64,000 nucleotides of DNA from Rhexocercosporidium sp. MPI-PUGE-AT-0058 (lineage: Eukaryota > Ascomycota > Leotiomycetes > Helotiales): the NCBI GenBank assembly GCA_020746875.1, contig JAGTJL010000015.1:310001-374000 (forward strand), in the 5' to 3' direction. Numbering within the stretch: position 1 is the first letter of the stretch; each line of letters starts with the position of its first letter. Both the position numbers and the translations under genes were made by a program. The notes beneath the pieces were generated by a model. It saw only the letters and a list, made by a program, of their open reading frames with translations. It had not been told where the DNA came from and did not search any database. Positions 40,357 through 51,012 of the stretch are shown here, in pieces.

Positions 40357-40497
40357 GGGAGAGGAGAGGAGAGGAGAGGAGAGGAGAGGAGAGGAGAGGA
40401 GAGGAGAGGAGAGGAGAGGAGAGGAGAGGAGAGGAGAGGAGAGGAGAGGAGAGGAGAGGAGAGGAGAGGAGAGGAGAGGAGAGGAGAGGAGAGGAGG
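40357..40497. repeat. (GAGGA)n pentanucleotide array, about 28 units
   Basis: Roughly 140 bp of almost perfect GAGGA units, all purine on the plus strand, ending in a GAGGG variant. Homopurine arrays can form triplex or other non-B structure; that is known of such DNA in general and not shown here. It opens long meaningless frames on both strands. Confidence 0.95.
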
Positions 40498-41610
40498 GAT
40501 TGTTTACCATACTTACTTACTTACTTTTACTGTAAACTTTTCCTGTAAGTCGTAAATAAGCGTAAGCGTAAGCGTAAGCGGAGCGGAGGACTAAAGTAAA
40601 AACGGTACATTCATTGACTGTTAGTACGTGAGTAAGTGTGCCATGCCGGTGTCTTTGGTGATTATGAAGATGCTTTTCATTACTTGCTATGACTACCTAC
40701 CTACCTACCTGTCTACCTACCTGCCCTCTTTGTATAGAGAGAAGATAGGCAATTTATGAGGATTGCGATTAGTTGGTTGGTTGGTTGGTGGTTCGGTTGT
40801 CTACTTCAAGGAGGTGGGTATCTAGGTTGTTGAGACTAAGTCTACTCTACTCTTTCTCTCTCTCAGGTGACCCAGGTGTCTCGAGCTAGAGGCTTTGCAT
40901 TTGAACTCTCCTGGGAGAGAAACCACTCCAGCGGATATAAGAAGAGAACACTGGCTGGCTGGCTGGCTGGGCAGTAGATGTTGTCAACTTTTTAATTGGT
41001 GTGGAGGATGGGTTGTTTAGATATCTTTACCATATAACAACGGTGCTTGCTTGCTCTTGCTAGGGGAATAGTGGAACGTTTCGTGTTGTGATGAACTATA
41101 GATGGGAAGTTCGCCGAGACAGAGGGGAGGGGAAAGGGGAATGCGAAAAAAGGATGTGCCATGGAATTTTGGGGAGTTCAGCTAGACTCTAGCTTATCTA
41201 TGTCTTTGACCTTTCCATTTGGGGTTTCTGGAATAATAGAGGAGTGCGGTTTCTTACCCAGATCATCATCTCATAAAGCAAATTTGAAGGCGAGGCTCTT
41301 AGAACATGTCATTATATCGTCACGTCTTCCAAGCAGCCAGGAAGCCTTTCAAAATTCAAGTTCGATATTGTGGTATCTAGGTATCTGTTCTGCCTTTGAC
41401 TAGAAAATAGCCAAATGCCTTCTCTCATTCATTCAGGAAGGTCAGTATTCCCTTGCTTTCCTGCCTCTCTTATCTGTACAACACTCCATGAACGCCTATA
41501 ATGCCACCTGAACACCAAAGTACTTTTTCGCAAACTTTCAATCCAAGGGATCTCTTTTGCATCATGCCCGACTTGACTCTTACAATCCTTCCCTTCTCAA
41601 CAACTTCCTA

Positions 41611-42890
41611 TCACCTTCTTCCAGCATAACCAGGTGGAGCCTGTTGCTGTTGCTGCGGGAAACCTGGTGGAGGCATGAAGCCAGGAGGCATCTGGCCAGG
41701 TGGTGGACCACCGAATCCCGGTGGCATAGGCTGTTGGAAACCAGGTGGGGGCGCGAATCCTGGGGGATGGAAATCCTGGGGACCACCATAACCACCCTGC
41801 GAAGGAGGAGGACGTTGCGGCAATCCCGTGGGTGGGGGAGGGAGCGGGATATTTGGTCTTTGCGCCATCTGATGCTGTTGCTGGGGTGGTGGAACACCAT
41901 TATATCCTCCACCACCAGGACGACCACCGAATCCAGGCGGGAGGTTTGGCGGTGGTGCTCCATATGAAGGTGGCATGCCGCCCATTGCACCCATCCCGCT
42001 GTCCATCATAGCAGCTGGTCCTTGCGGCACATTCCCGTTCATGAGTAACTGCGCCGGCATCGTCTGCACCTCCGGCATGACATTATTCTTCTTGCCCGAA
42101 CTGGCCAGCATACGTTCAGCCTCGTCACCATGTCTCTCTCCCTTACCATCCTTCTTATACGCATACTGTACGGAGATATCCTTGTTCATGAGGTATTGGC
42201 CATTCATATTTGCGATAGCGTCGTCGGAGGCTTCGAAGCTGGCGTAGGAGACGAAACCATATCCTTTGGACAGGCCGGACTCGTCGCGTGCGATCTTGGG
42301 GGGCGATTGCAGGGAGCCGAAGCGCGAGAAGGTGTCGTAGAGGGTTTTCTCGTCGACCATTGGGTCGAGGTTGCCGATGAAGAGCTCGGCGCCGACTTCG
42401 ATTGGTTTTTGTTTGTCTGCGGAAGCCTGGTATTGGTTGTCAATTTGAGGTTCTTCTGGACTTGACTTATATACTCGACAGACGATAGAAGGAAATAGAA
42501 TGAAGTATGAGATTATGACCGGATCACGACAGGGTGCACAACGAGAAATTGGCAAGCAAACATACCTTATTGACTCGAATCGGCTTTCCATACAACCGCA
42601 CCTGGTTCATGATCCTCGCAGCGTACTCCGCATCCTCCTCACTAATGAACTCCACAAAGCCATAGCCCTGGTGCGTCTGTGTGACCCTATCTTTTGGCAA
42701 ATGTACGTTGACGATACGTCCAGCCTGCAGCATAAGCTCCCAGACCAAACTATCCGTAACTCGCTCGTCGATGTTGCCGATATAGACCGTAGCTTCTTTG
42801 TCTTGCTCCCTAAATTTTTACATTAACTTCGACTCTTTCTTTCCGAAGGAATTTTGGGAGAGCAACTTACCAGTGCCGTGCGCCAGACAT
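41611..42890 (-). CDS. hsh49: Splicing factor 3b subunit 4 (SF3b4/HSH49)
   Basis: U2 snRNP component of the SF3b complex that contacts pre-mRNA near the branch site and binds CUS1/SF3b2. Exons: 42871-42890, 42566-42809 and 41611-42426, total 1080 nt, 359 aa. Two RRMs: RRM1 (about 13-90) with RNP2 VYIGNI and RNP1 QGYGFVEF, and RRM2 (about 100-180) with LFIGNL and KGYGFVSY. The C-terminal half is rich in Pro, Gly, Met and Gln, as in SF3b4 from other eukaryotes, and longer than in budding yeast Hsh49. The first exon is only 20 nt. The gene is divergent from TOM7 across about 300 bp. Confidence 0.94.
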
Positions 42891-43193
42891 CTTGAAGTTT
42901 TCGTAGAGAGTGGTGGGGAGCTTGAAGACTTTCGTTTGTCGCGAGGCGCGTTGAACCTTGAGCCGTTGGTTTGAAGCTTTTGAAATATTTGGCGCTAGTA
43001 CGGACTAGGCGATCTGCGATTCGGGTCAAGAATGTTTTCTGAGGATCAGCCTTGCATTGTTCAAGCTCACGACAACGACATTGCCAACGTCACCAAGTTC
43101 AATTTGTGAGTTTGTGGAAGGGGTAATAGTTGTATTTGGATGATTTTACTGATGGTTTGACAGCTTCATACCAATCATTCCAAACCCGTCAAC
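42891..43193. promoter_or_regulatory. Divergent promoter, SF3b4 (-) and TOM7 (+)
   Basis: About 300 bp separate the two start codons. A 5' UTR intron for TOM7 is likely: GTGAGT donor near 43107, branch-like TACTGAT and acceptor GACAG near 43163. A 25-codon upstream ORF begins at about 43031, and with that intron removed it would overlap the TOM7 start out of frame. Confidence 0.5.
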
Positions 43194-43555
43194 ATGCAGC
43201 TTTCAGAGGAATCAAAGGTTTGTCGTGCTTGACAACTGGTACCAAGGATGGAGGTTAACGGCAAGATAGGAGCGCATTGGAAAGGTCATTGACTTCTCTC
43301 GTGTTGCTATTCATTAGTATGTTGCCCCTGTCTACGATGTGTATAGCATTTGCTAACGGATGCAGTGGCTACCTTCCCCTGATCATCTACCTTGGTATGG
43401 CATCTCAGGAGCTTGGAAGGATTCCAGAAGACTAACATATATAGGCTATACCCGCAGCGAGCCTCGCCCATCTTTCATCAGGTATGCTGTTTGAGGATTC
43501 CCTTCAAAGCCCTCCGGTTAATGGTTGCTGTAGACTCTTCTCTCCTCTCGCATAA
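43194..43555 (+). CDS. tom7: TOM7, small subunit of the mitochondrial TOM complex
   Basis: Tail-anchored-like small TOM subunit that modulates assembly and disassembly of the TOM complex. It is encoded in five small exons: 43194-43217, 43270-43316, 43366-43394, 43445-43481 and 43534-43555, total 159 nt, 52 aa. The reading is supported by strong family likeness: MQLSEESK, then the segment with VIDFSRVAIHYGYLPLIIYL, then GYTRSEPRPSFIR and the conserved end LFSPLA. The single helix (HYGYLPLIIYLGYTRS) is the membrane segment. Every intron is GT-AG and 49-52 nt long; a CTAAC-type branch site is seen in at least the third. No single exon is long enough to show as an open frame, so gene finders will tend to miss it. 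Confidence 0.92.
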
Positions 43556-43999
43556 GTTCGATACCCAACACCCACGATACGAACCATCCACCCACCTACG
43601 AGCCAGGAATGTCATTGCAGGGAACGAAAGCATATGGGAAGCTGTTTTGAGGAGACAAAGGGTCGTGTGTAGCATAGAAGGCGTTTTTGTAGGGTACATG
43701 GGAATGTTACGGAACCCAGATATGGATGGATGGAATGACTTTTACACCACCGATAATTGTACAATAGCACGAATTAGTGCAATCACCACTTGCAAACATG
43801 TTTTAGTGCTTATGCTTTGTAGTTGAACAGCTTTTCATGTTGAAAATGCGCTTCCGGAGCCTCTCAGTGAAGGTTGGGATATCTGATTCCCAATCGGAAC
43901 CTCGGCGATAAAAATATTGGAGCTTCAATCTCATCATCTCTTCAAGCTACAACACCACACACACACACACAATGACAACCCCAACACCGCCCTTATGAC
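43556..43999. promoter_or_regulatory. TOM7 3' flank and carrier-gene leader
   Basis: About 440 bp. The first half is TOM7 3' UTR. Near the carrier start there is a (CA)n run (about 43957-43971) and an upstream ORF. Confidence 0.55.
43972..43998 (+). promoter_or_regulatory. Upstream ORF of nine codons before the carrier gene
   Basis: ATG at 43972 reads eight residues (MTTPTPPL) and stops at 43998, one base before the main start codon at 44000. Such a tightly spaced upstream ORF could hold back translation of the carrier unless ribosomes scan past it or reinitiate. Whether it is in the mature leader depends on the transcription start. Confidence 0.45.
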
Positions 44000-45048
44000 A
44001 TGAGTGAAAACCATGCGCGCCTCTCCCCCGCGCTGGTCGAGACCATCGCCGGCCTCTCTGCCGGCACCGTATCAACATTGGCCGTTCATCCTCTCGACGT
44101 GATCAAAACTCGTCTTCAAAGCAAGCTCCCCTCCCAAATCCCCCTCGCTCAAACCCACCACTAACTCTCCCTCCAGTCCAACGGAATACCTCTCAAACCC
44201 CCACAAACGCCTTCACGATCCTCCGCTCCCTTCTCTCGAATACCCACCCAATTCAAAGCCTCTACCGCGGCCTCACTCCCAATCTAATTGGCAACGCCAG
44301 TTCCTGGGCTCTATTCTTCTACTTCAAATCCCTCGTCGAGACCCAACTCATCGCTTTCCACACCCGGCCCTCTCAACCTCTCTCAGATTCGGGTCACAAT
44401 GTCCCTCCTACCTCCCGAAGCGTACTCACACCATTGGATTACTTCCTTGCGTCCGGGATATCAGGGACCTTGATAACCCTGTCCACGAACCCGATATGGG
44501 TCCTCAAGACACGCATGTTAAGCTCTGACAAAGGAGCCGAGGGTGCGTACAAGAGCATGTGGCACGGCGCTGGACAAGTCTTCCGAAATGAAGGCGCAAG
44601 CGGCTTCTACAAAGGCGTCGGAGTAAGCCTCCTAGGAAATAGCCATGGTGCTGTACAATTCGCAGTCTACGAACCCATGAAGAACGTGTGGCGGAGACAC
44701 CTATCTCAGAATACCCTCCACGACGGCAAGGAAGAGAAGCTGGGTAATACAGCTACGCTAGTCATATCCAGCTCCGCTAAGATCTTCGCTGGGACTGTCA
44801 CGTATCCGTACCAGGTCATTAGGAGTCGATTGCAAACGTATCATAGCGAGGTCTTATATGGAAGGGGGATTTTGGGTGTTGGCACGAAGATTTGGAGGGA
44901 GGAGGGACTGAGGGGGTTTTATAGGGGATTGGGGACGAATGTTTTGAGGGTCCTGCCGGCGACGTGGGTTACGTTTTTGGTGTATGAAAATGTGAGGTTC
45001 TATTTGCCGCTTTGGGACGGAGTGGTGGATGAGGGGAGGCCTGCTTGA
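44000..45048 (+). CDS. Mitochondrial carrier, folate/FAD transporter type (FLX1-like)
   Basis: Inner-membrane carrier of the SLC25 family. Two exons, 44000-44120 and 44177-45048, total 993 nt, 330 aa. The intron uses a GC donor (GCAAGC) and an AG acceptor preceded by CTAAC, and only this splicing restores the frame. Three repeats are visible: PLDVIKTRLQ with the following LYRGLTPNLIGNASSWALFF, then NPIWVLKTRML with GFYKGVGVSLLGNSHGAVQF, then YPYQVIRSRLQ with GFYRGLGTNVLRVLPATWVT. PIWVLKTR and NASSWALFF-type residues fit the FLX1/folate carrier branch (SLC25A32), which in yeast handles FAD. An upstream ORF lies just before the start. Confidence 0.85.
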
Positions 45049-46301
45049 AGCCCTTGGATCTTTCGGTATCAGATTCAGCAGAGGCAGATTGATGTCGACA
45101 CCAAGATGTTAATATGGTAGTGAAATGAAATGCCATCCTTCCGGCAAGTTTCTTTGTGTCTAACTTCTTGTCATCTGGTGCTTCTCATAATGCTCCTTTT
45201 GTTTTCTCCAGTCACTTTGCTATCATCCGTCGTACTTCAAGAAGCTGTGGCTTGTTCCACTGCTCTAAGTATTGCTCATAACCTGCTGCTAGCGACCGCA
45301 TTCCCAATATCCAGCTCATGTTGAAATGTTACCTGTAATTCCATTTTTGTCCCCTGCAGCACCATTGTTCTGTTGCCGGAGTGCCACAAAGTTTTACAGC
45401 AAAGCAACTACACAACCGAGGGATGTATTTGGCTCAGATAAACCAATCTTACGTCAAGCTAGGACATTACCGATTTCTGACTTAACATTAGAATGCCCTG
45501 CATGTAATTCTTCTAACCAGTATATGGGGAAGTTGATCTGTGGCATTTGGGGTTCGCTCATTGCCCAAGAGAAGCATGGCATTGGCTTGTAGAAGCACCC
45601 TCTTGCTGTACCCTCCCCCCAACCAATCCTTCATACATTTGAGCTTCTTTACTCCTAAATCGGTACAGGTTCCAAACCTGAGTATTCAGGTGGACTTCTC
45701 GTCACGCTCTAGGAGCATCAACATGTCTTGGGAAGTGAATCATGAAAGTAGCTCTATGATTTACTGTTTTGCAATTTACTTTACATCACTTTGTGATAAT
45801 CTTAAATGCATAGCTTTATCTTCAATCTGACTCAGTCTCTCTCAATATTTCATATCCTTCTGCTCGCCTTCGATGGTTATGGTCGCTAGCAGTGCAGCGA
45901 AATAGTCGGACACGATTCGGCTAGAGGGCATTGGTCATTGACCGTGAGATATTTCCTGTAGATCGAGAGTATAGATATATGTATTTTAGTACAGTCTATT
46001 TTAAGGTGGTTACAGGAAAGCATCCAGGAGGATGCGATTACTATTGCGTACTTGTGAGGATTTTACCCCTTTGTTGACCTTCGTTTAGCTCCTAGTGGAG
46101 AAGCATCTATCTTCACTTGGGTCACTTTTGAAGTAAGCGACTCGTCGTGCACATTCCAAAGACTTTTAAGGTGCAAATAGAACTTTGGTTTATTTGGAAT
46201 CTAGGATTTTTTGTCATGTCTGTAACTTAAGTCAACTTCAAAGGACATATAAGTGTTAGGTAAATGCTCATTGGCAGAAATGGCCTGAACTTACCTCTTT
46301 A
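45049..46301. other. Convergent spacer, carrier and Zn2Cys6 gene
   Basis: About 1.25 kb with no recognised gene. It holds both 3' UTRs, with AT-rich regions after about 45,780. Confidence 0.55.
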
Positions 46302-48059
46302 TCATGCCAAGACCAATGAATCGGAAACTTGTTGCCAATCTCCATCAACGTTCCTCCTGGTTGCCCATACCCTGCCTATGTTCGTCTTCATGTCGAAGTC
46401 AAAAGACACATCATGAAACCGCCTCTCCTCGCCCACAAATCCCCCAGGACTTTCTCCCTCCTCCGCAGCGACAACCCACTCCGCCACCTTCGCAACTTTC
46501 TTGCCAGTATAGATACCATCTTTACCCACCAATCCCATGACGCAAATAGCTTGCCTTCTGAGCTGTGGATCTCGACACCGGCAAGCTACGAAATAGAGGG
46601 GCTGCGCCATTGCCATGTCGAGCGTGTAGCACGGCCCCTTTCCTCTTGATTTGAGATATGGAGAATGATCGGCTGAAACAGCGGCGGTGGTTAAATCCAC
46701 AAGTTCCTTGAACTGGGCAAGATATCGGTCGTAGACAAGCTGGTTCTGGAAGAAATATGTCGACGTTCTGATGAAAGCTACCAGGTATTGAATCATGATT
46801 GCTTTGATGCCGAGGCTTGTTGCCTCATCCATCTCTTCTTGTTCGGCCATGAATCTGTCCATTGCTTGATGCCATGACTGGAGTAATGTCTGTATATCGT
46901 ACAGCTCTGCTGCAATCTTGGCAGGTAGAGGCTCTAGTGGCAGGGTCTTCAATTCTACACCTCCGTGTCGCCGATAGAACGAATATGTGGCTGCGATGAT
47001 AGAGTTTAGACTCGACCGGGCGTCGGTAAGGCTGTCGAAACTCAATGGAAACTTTGGTTCTGGTGTGTAGCTTGAACCACAGAGTCCAAGGAATGGATAT
47101 TCCTCGATACTCAAGCGAGTATAAGCCGTGACGAGATCCTCAGAGTCACCAATATCAGTTTTCACATATGGCTCATATTTGGGACCACTTGCTGCTAGTG
47201 AAGTGAGAAGTTCAGGCTTTGAAGAAGGGAGACTTTTTAGGATCGCTTCGCCACTTCTCATGTGTACAAGTGCCCCCATTTCATGCCCCTGTAATACTTC
47301 GAGGGCCAGAAAGACTAGGCTTCCAAGAATTGTGAGTTTCCAGTCAGCGGTCCCGCTCTTCATCCGCTGGCTTAACATCCGAGAAGCTAAGCTGTACTTC
47401 TTGAGACTGTACTCCAGAATTGGTGTTGGGTACATTGGGGCATGGGTATTTGATCGTGTCAATGCACCAATGGCCAACACAGCGTGGAGCACGAAGGGTT
47501 CCGTGTGTGCAGCTTGGAGAATAAGCCCCTTCCATAGGTTGGCATTGAAGTGATTGGAGAAAGAATGCGTGCACACCGTCCGGAAGAAGTCGAAGTATTG
47601 TACTTCATCTGGGTTACTAAGAGTTGCAAAACTCGGGAGCGACTTTGGATGTTCCGTTATGAAGAGATATCTGAATCGGAAACTGGATTTCCTTTCATTA
47701 CCGATATGTTTGGAGTCTGGTAAAAGTTGTATTCCGCGACTCTGGGAGGTTGAGCTCGGTGCCAGCGAGGTGAGGAAATCACAGGTCCGCCCCGTTGATG
47801 TGCATCGTAGGCAAGCAGGCCTTGTTTGATCACACTTCTTGTGTCGGATCCTAAGGATATAGTCAGCGATAGGTACCAGGGGATATACGTCGCACCGAGA
47901 GCTCCATCATCCTATGTCTCGATGGCATCAAGGGTTATCTGTGGAATTCGCCACCAAGGGAATATCCTGCACTCACTTGCATGTCGAGCATCCTGCTTTG
48001 ACATTAGGACCCCTTTTTCGTGTCTTCTTAGGCTTAGACTTTTCTTCTTGTTCGGGCAT
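46302..48059 (-). CDS. Zn2Cys6 fungal transcription factor
   Basis: Sequence-specific regulator with an N-terminal binuclear zinc cluster. Exons 47977-48059 and 46302-47850, total 1632 nt, 543 aa. The start MPEQEEKSKPKKTRKRGPNV is basic and leads straight into the cluster GCSTCKIRHKKCDQTRPACL and RCTSTGRTCDF (about residues 24-55), with the six cysteines in C-x2-C-x6-C-x7-C-x2-C-x6-C spacing. The intron falls inside the cluster, a common position in this family. The remainder is a helical, fungal_trans_2-like regulatory region. It is divergent from an NmrA-like gene across 704 bp that carries CGG-type sites, so it may control that neighbour or itself. The target pathway is unknown. Confidence 0.9.
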
Positions 48060-48763
48060 TGTCCAACCCTATCTCAGTAACTTCCAAGTTGCTTTACGCT
48101 CCCGGATCATGGCTTTTCACCAACTCCGGCCAGGGCGGAGATAATATTCTTTCTTCACCGCGCCACCTTTGTAATTTATCGCCATTAGACCATCAAAGCC
48201 TTTCGCCTATGCTCCCTAGGTGACTATGTCTCGACTTGGTGCTGCGGGTTTTGCTGAATAATTGGTCGGCAAAGTGGAGGCGAGGTGGTTGCATCCCTGT
48301 CGATATTACCTCATTGGCCAGAGCGTAAACAAAACGGCTGCGAATGGTCACTCTTGCATTGCCGAAGCCCCTTTCCTCCATAGGCGAGAAGTGTATTTCT
48401 TGGCGTATATTATCAGTTCCAAGACAGATCCTGGTTCAAATCTGTTGTGTAGATCTCAAGAGCGGAGCTGACACATGAAAAGTCCATCGGACTCGGAGTA
48501 ACCCCAAATTTTATGAGATCAATTATGGAATGGTTGGGCTGAGCGTAAATTCCACCTCATGTTTACTACTTTGGGCCCTCGAAGTGATACTTCTATCTGC
48601 TGAGATTCCGCGTAGAAGGACGAGGATGATCTCAATGCGAAATTACGTGGCTATAAAGGACGTTGCATATAAAGGTTGAGTTGTCACCTAATAGGAGAAT
48701 ACACGTTCATACCAAGAGCACTCAACGGCTCAAGCATCGGCCACAAATATCCTACTGCCAAGA
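48060..48763. promoter_or_regulatory. Divergent promoter, Zn2Cys6 gene (-) and NmrA-like gene (+)
   Basis: 704 bp between start codons. Two TATAAA boxes sit at 48652-48657 and 48668-48673, 107 and 91 bp before the NmrA-like ATG. A CGG-N3-CGG direct repeat is at 48488-48496 and a CCG-N7-CGG site at 48126-48138. These are the triplets read by zinc-cluster regulators. Confidence 0.5.
48124..48140. promoter_or_regulatory. Inverted repeat CTCCG-N7-CGGAG, candidate zinc-cluster site
   Basis: A perfect 5-bp inverted repeat with everted CCG/CGG triplets spaced 7 bp apart, 65 bp upstream of the Zn2Cys6 start codon. Zinc-cluster dimers commonly recognise such paired triplets. An autoregulatory site is plausible but untested. 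Confidence 0.45.
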
Positions 48764-49804
48764 ATGAGCAAGCTACTCACAGTTTTCGGTGCCACTGGCC
48801 AGCAAGGAGGTTCACTCACAGACTATGTCCTCAAGAACAACGAGCTCTCCCAACTGTATCGCATTCGGGCCATCACTCGAGATATTTCCAAGCCCAGTGC
48901 AATAGCTCTCAAAGACAGAGGAGTGGAAGTGGTACAAGCAGATCTAGACAAGCCTGCCACACTTCTAAAAGCTCTCACAGGATCATATGCCGTTTTTGGC
49001 GTGACGAACTGTAAGCTCTTCCGTCACCTTTGCTTCTGCTTCCCGATTTCATCTTCTGACTATACAACAGACTGGGAACGTGCATCGAAAGAAGGCGAGG
49101 TCGCCCAAGGGAAAGCCATTGCTGATGCGTCAGTTGCGGCTGGTGTAGAACTCTTGATCTGGTCTTCTCTGCCCAGTGTTACCAAGCTCAGCAAGGGAAA
49201 GGTTGCATTGAAGCACTTTGACAGTAAAGCTGAGATCGAAGACTATGTTCGCTCTTTACCCATCTTGAGTGTTTTCTTCATGGCTGGATGGTACATGCAA
49301 AACCACATTAGCCATATGAGACCTCAGCCAGTGAGTTGGAACTCAGATTTTTGGTTAGTAAAGCTGACTTGATTGTAGGTAGGAGATGGGACGTACAAAC
49401 TTTCACAAACATTTGCTCCAACTTCAACGCTACCTATGATAGACATCACCGATACGGGAAAATTCATCGCGCCAATCTTGCTGGATCCTCTGAAGTACCA
49501 GGGGAAAAGTTTCACTTGTGCAACCAAGCTTCTCACTCCGCTTCAGCTTGTTGAAGGCTGGACCAGAGTCACAGGCAAGACTGTCATATATTCAATGGTC
49601 GACCCAGAAAACATGGTTTCTGAGGCTATGACTCCTGAAATGCGAGCTGAGCTGAAGAAAAGTGCCGGTCTTATCAACGAGTACAGGTACTTTGGACCGA
49701 CTGGACAAGCAGATATGGAATGGACACAGGCCCAGGTGAAAGATGTGTTAACTACGTGGGAGGAGTTTGTCAAGGCGAATGAGCCGTGGTTTGAGCAGGT
49801 GTGA
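48764..49804 (+). CDS. NmrA-like NAD(P)-binding protein
   Basis: Rossmann-fold protein of the NmrA/HSCARG group (atypical short-chain dehydrogenases), which act as redox sensors or regulators; some have enzymatic roles in secondary metabolism. Exons 48764-49010, 49071-49330 and 49379-49804, total 933 nt, 310 aa. The dinucleotide motif is TVFGATGQQGGSL at the N-terminus. A later motif IWSSLPSVTKLSKGK occupies the place of the SDR catalytic region; the YxxxK pair is not evident, as is typical of NmrA-like proteins. The segment PMIDITDTGKFIAPIL is a family hallmark. It is transcribed away from the Zn2Cys6 gene, with two TATA boxes in front. Confidence 0.9.
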
Positions 49805-50313
49805 AGCAAGCTCCGTACTGCTGGACCTGGGAAGGTATTGTGGTAACGTCAAAACCAACCCCAATCAGGTAATAAGACAGAAAGAGATGCTGGGAAGTCT
49901 CGCAATCATTCTGCCAATTTTTTCCACATAACTGTGCATTAGTCGTGAATCAAAACCAAAGCCGTCTGACCCCACCGTCTTTCGAACCCTTTAGCTCGAA
50001 GCTATCCTCGCAAGTTACGGCGCCAGGAAATCTTGAGGCAGAGCGACGCCTGCAAGCGCGATAATCATCTCTAATCCCTTCAGAACGTCCCTGTTGTGTC
50101 TTGGTACATCCTTCACATCTCTTCAGTATGCTGACAGCTTTCTCTGATATTAACCACAGCACCTGCAAATTATGCTATTGCCACGCCGCTAGTAGCTATG
50201 CCCAGAACCTCAGCCATGTATGATTCAATTTCAGAGCTGGAAGACAGAAAAGTGTAAAATATAATAGTGTGTACTTTTTGTTATCTCAACTTTGGTTCAC
50301 ATTTTGAGCGTGG
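49805..50313. other. Intergenic after the NmrA-like gene
   Basis: About 510 bp with no recognised gene. It should hold the NmrA-like 3' UTR. Confidence 0.5.
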
Positions 50314-50716
50314 TTACATAGGCTCCAGAGAAAACCGAGGTGCGAACCGGGAAGCTGCTGCAACATCGCAGAAAAGAAACATTTCCTGCCTTATCGACTT
50401 AGTAGAAGCGCCCTCGAGTCGAGAAAGTCTGATTGCTCCCGTAGTGATGCGGGCTCCATGGGCACTAAACAACTCCATTGTCCGTCACCAAATTTACAAG
50501 TAGATTGGGGCAACAAACCGCAGGAATGACTCCGCACACTCAGATTACGTACTTGCATCATGAAACGCAAATGCTCAAGAAGAGATCGCAATTGGTCTAC
50601 GTTGTTGATTTTGTTGACCGAAGCCAACGCGACCGACAGACTGCAAGAGTGTCAATTTAAGACCTCGAAACGCAACGGCAAATGATCACTGACTCTTCAT
50701 TAGTTGCGGAGGCCAT
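50314..50716 (-). CDS. Possible small spliced gene of unknown function
   Basis: Not recognised. A possible model has exons 50694-50716, 50553-50640 and 50314-50472, 270 nt, 89 aa, all in frame. The N-terminus MASATNEDLSVALASV and the following helical segment (NNVDQLRSLLEHLRFMMQ) look like real protein. The last exon is less certain: its acceptor is GGAG and no clear branch site is seen. The first intron has a GTCAGT donor and a GCAG acceptor. The gene would be divergent from another micro-gene at 51013. It may also be chance. Confidence 0.33.
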
Positions 50717-50937
50717 ATTGAGCTCAGTCGACCAACCTCTCGCGGTCGTTGTTGTGGTGAGGCTGTGGTGAGGTTATGTTGTTGTGAAAGAAGTGCGAAG
50801 AAAATATATTGTGGCCTCGCATGGGCGTTAGCTAGCAATATCGCGCTAGCGAGACAAGATCACGGAAATTAAAAGTGGAATTGTCAACTTCTGAAAAGCT
50901 TCAAGTATTTTCGCCCTGGTAGTTGACGATTGCAAGG

Positions 50938-50943
50938 TATAAA
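50938..50943 (+). promoter_or_regulatory. TATA box before the possible micro-gene at 51013
   Basis: TATAAA in the context AAGGTATAAAGCAC, 75 bp upstream of ATG 51013. It supports transcription to the right from here. Confidence 0.45.
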
Positions 50944-51012
50944 GCACACCGGTGAAGTTGTCTCGGAATCGAAGAGTGGCTCACTTCTAGTGGTATTATA
51001 CTGCCATGGTCT

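Larger units (their letters stand above)
39757..41610. other. Convergent spacer with many microsatellites
   Basis: 1.85 kb between the CBP80 and SF3b4 stop codons. Besides the two arrays listed separately it has ACCT/TACC runs near 40,693-40,722, GGTT runs near 40,772-40,788 and GGCT runs near 40,952-40,968. The sense of the repeats is purine-rich, then pyrimidine-rich. No gene is recognised. Confidence 0.6.

Noticed and set aside
40220..40555. Open frames made of repeated LLSSP or GEERR units
   Set aside because: They are translations of the (GAGGA)n microsatellite.
48418..48446. GGTTCAAATC motif resembling a tRNA T-loop
   Set aside because: The arms do not pair, and there is no A box at a suitable distance.
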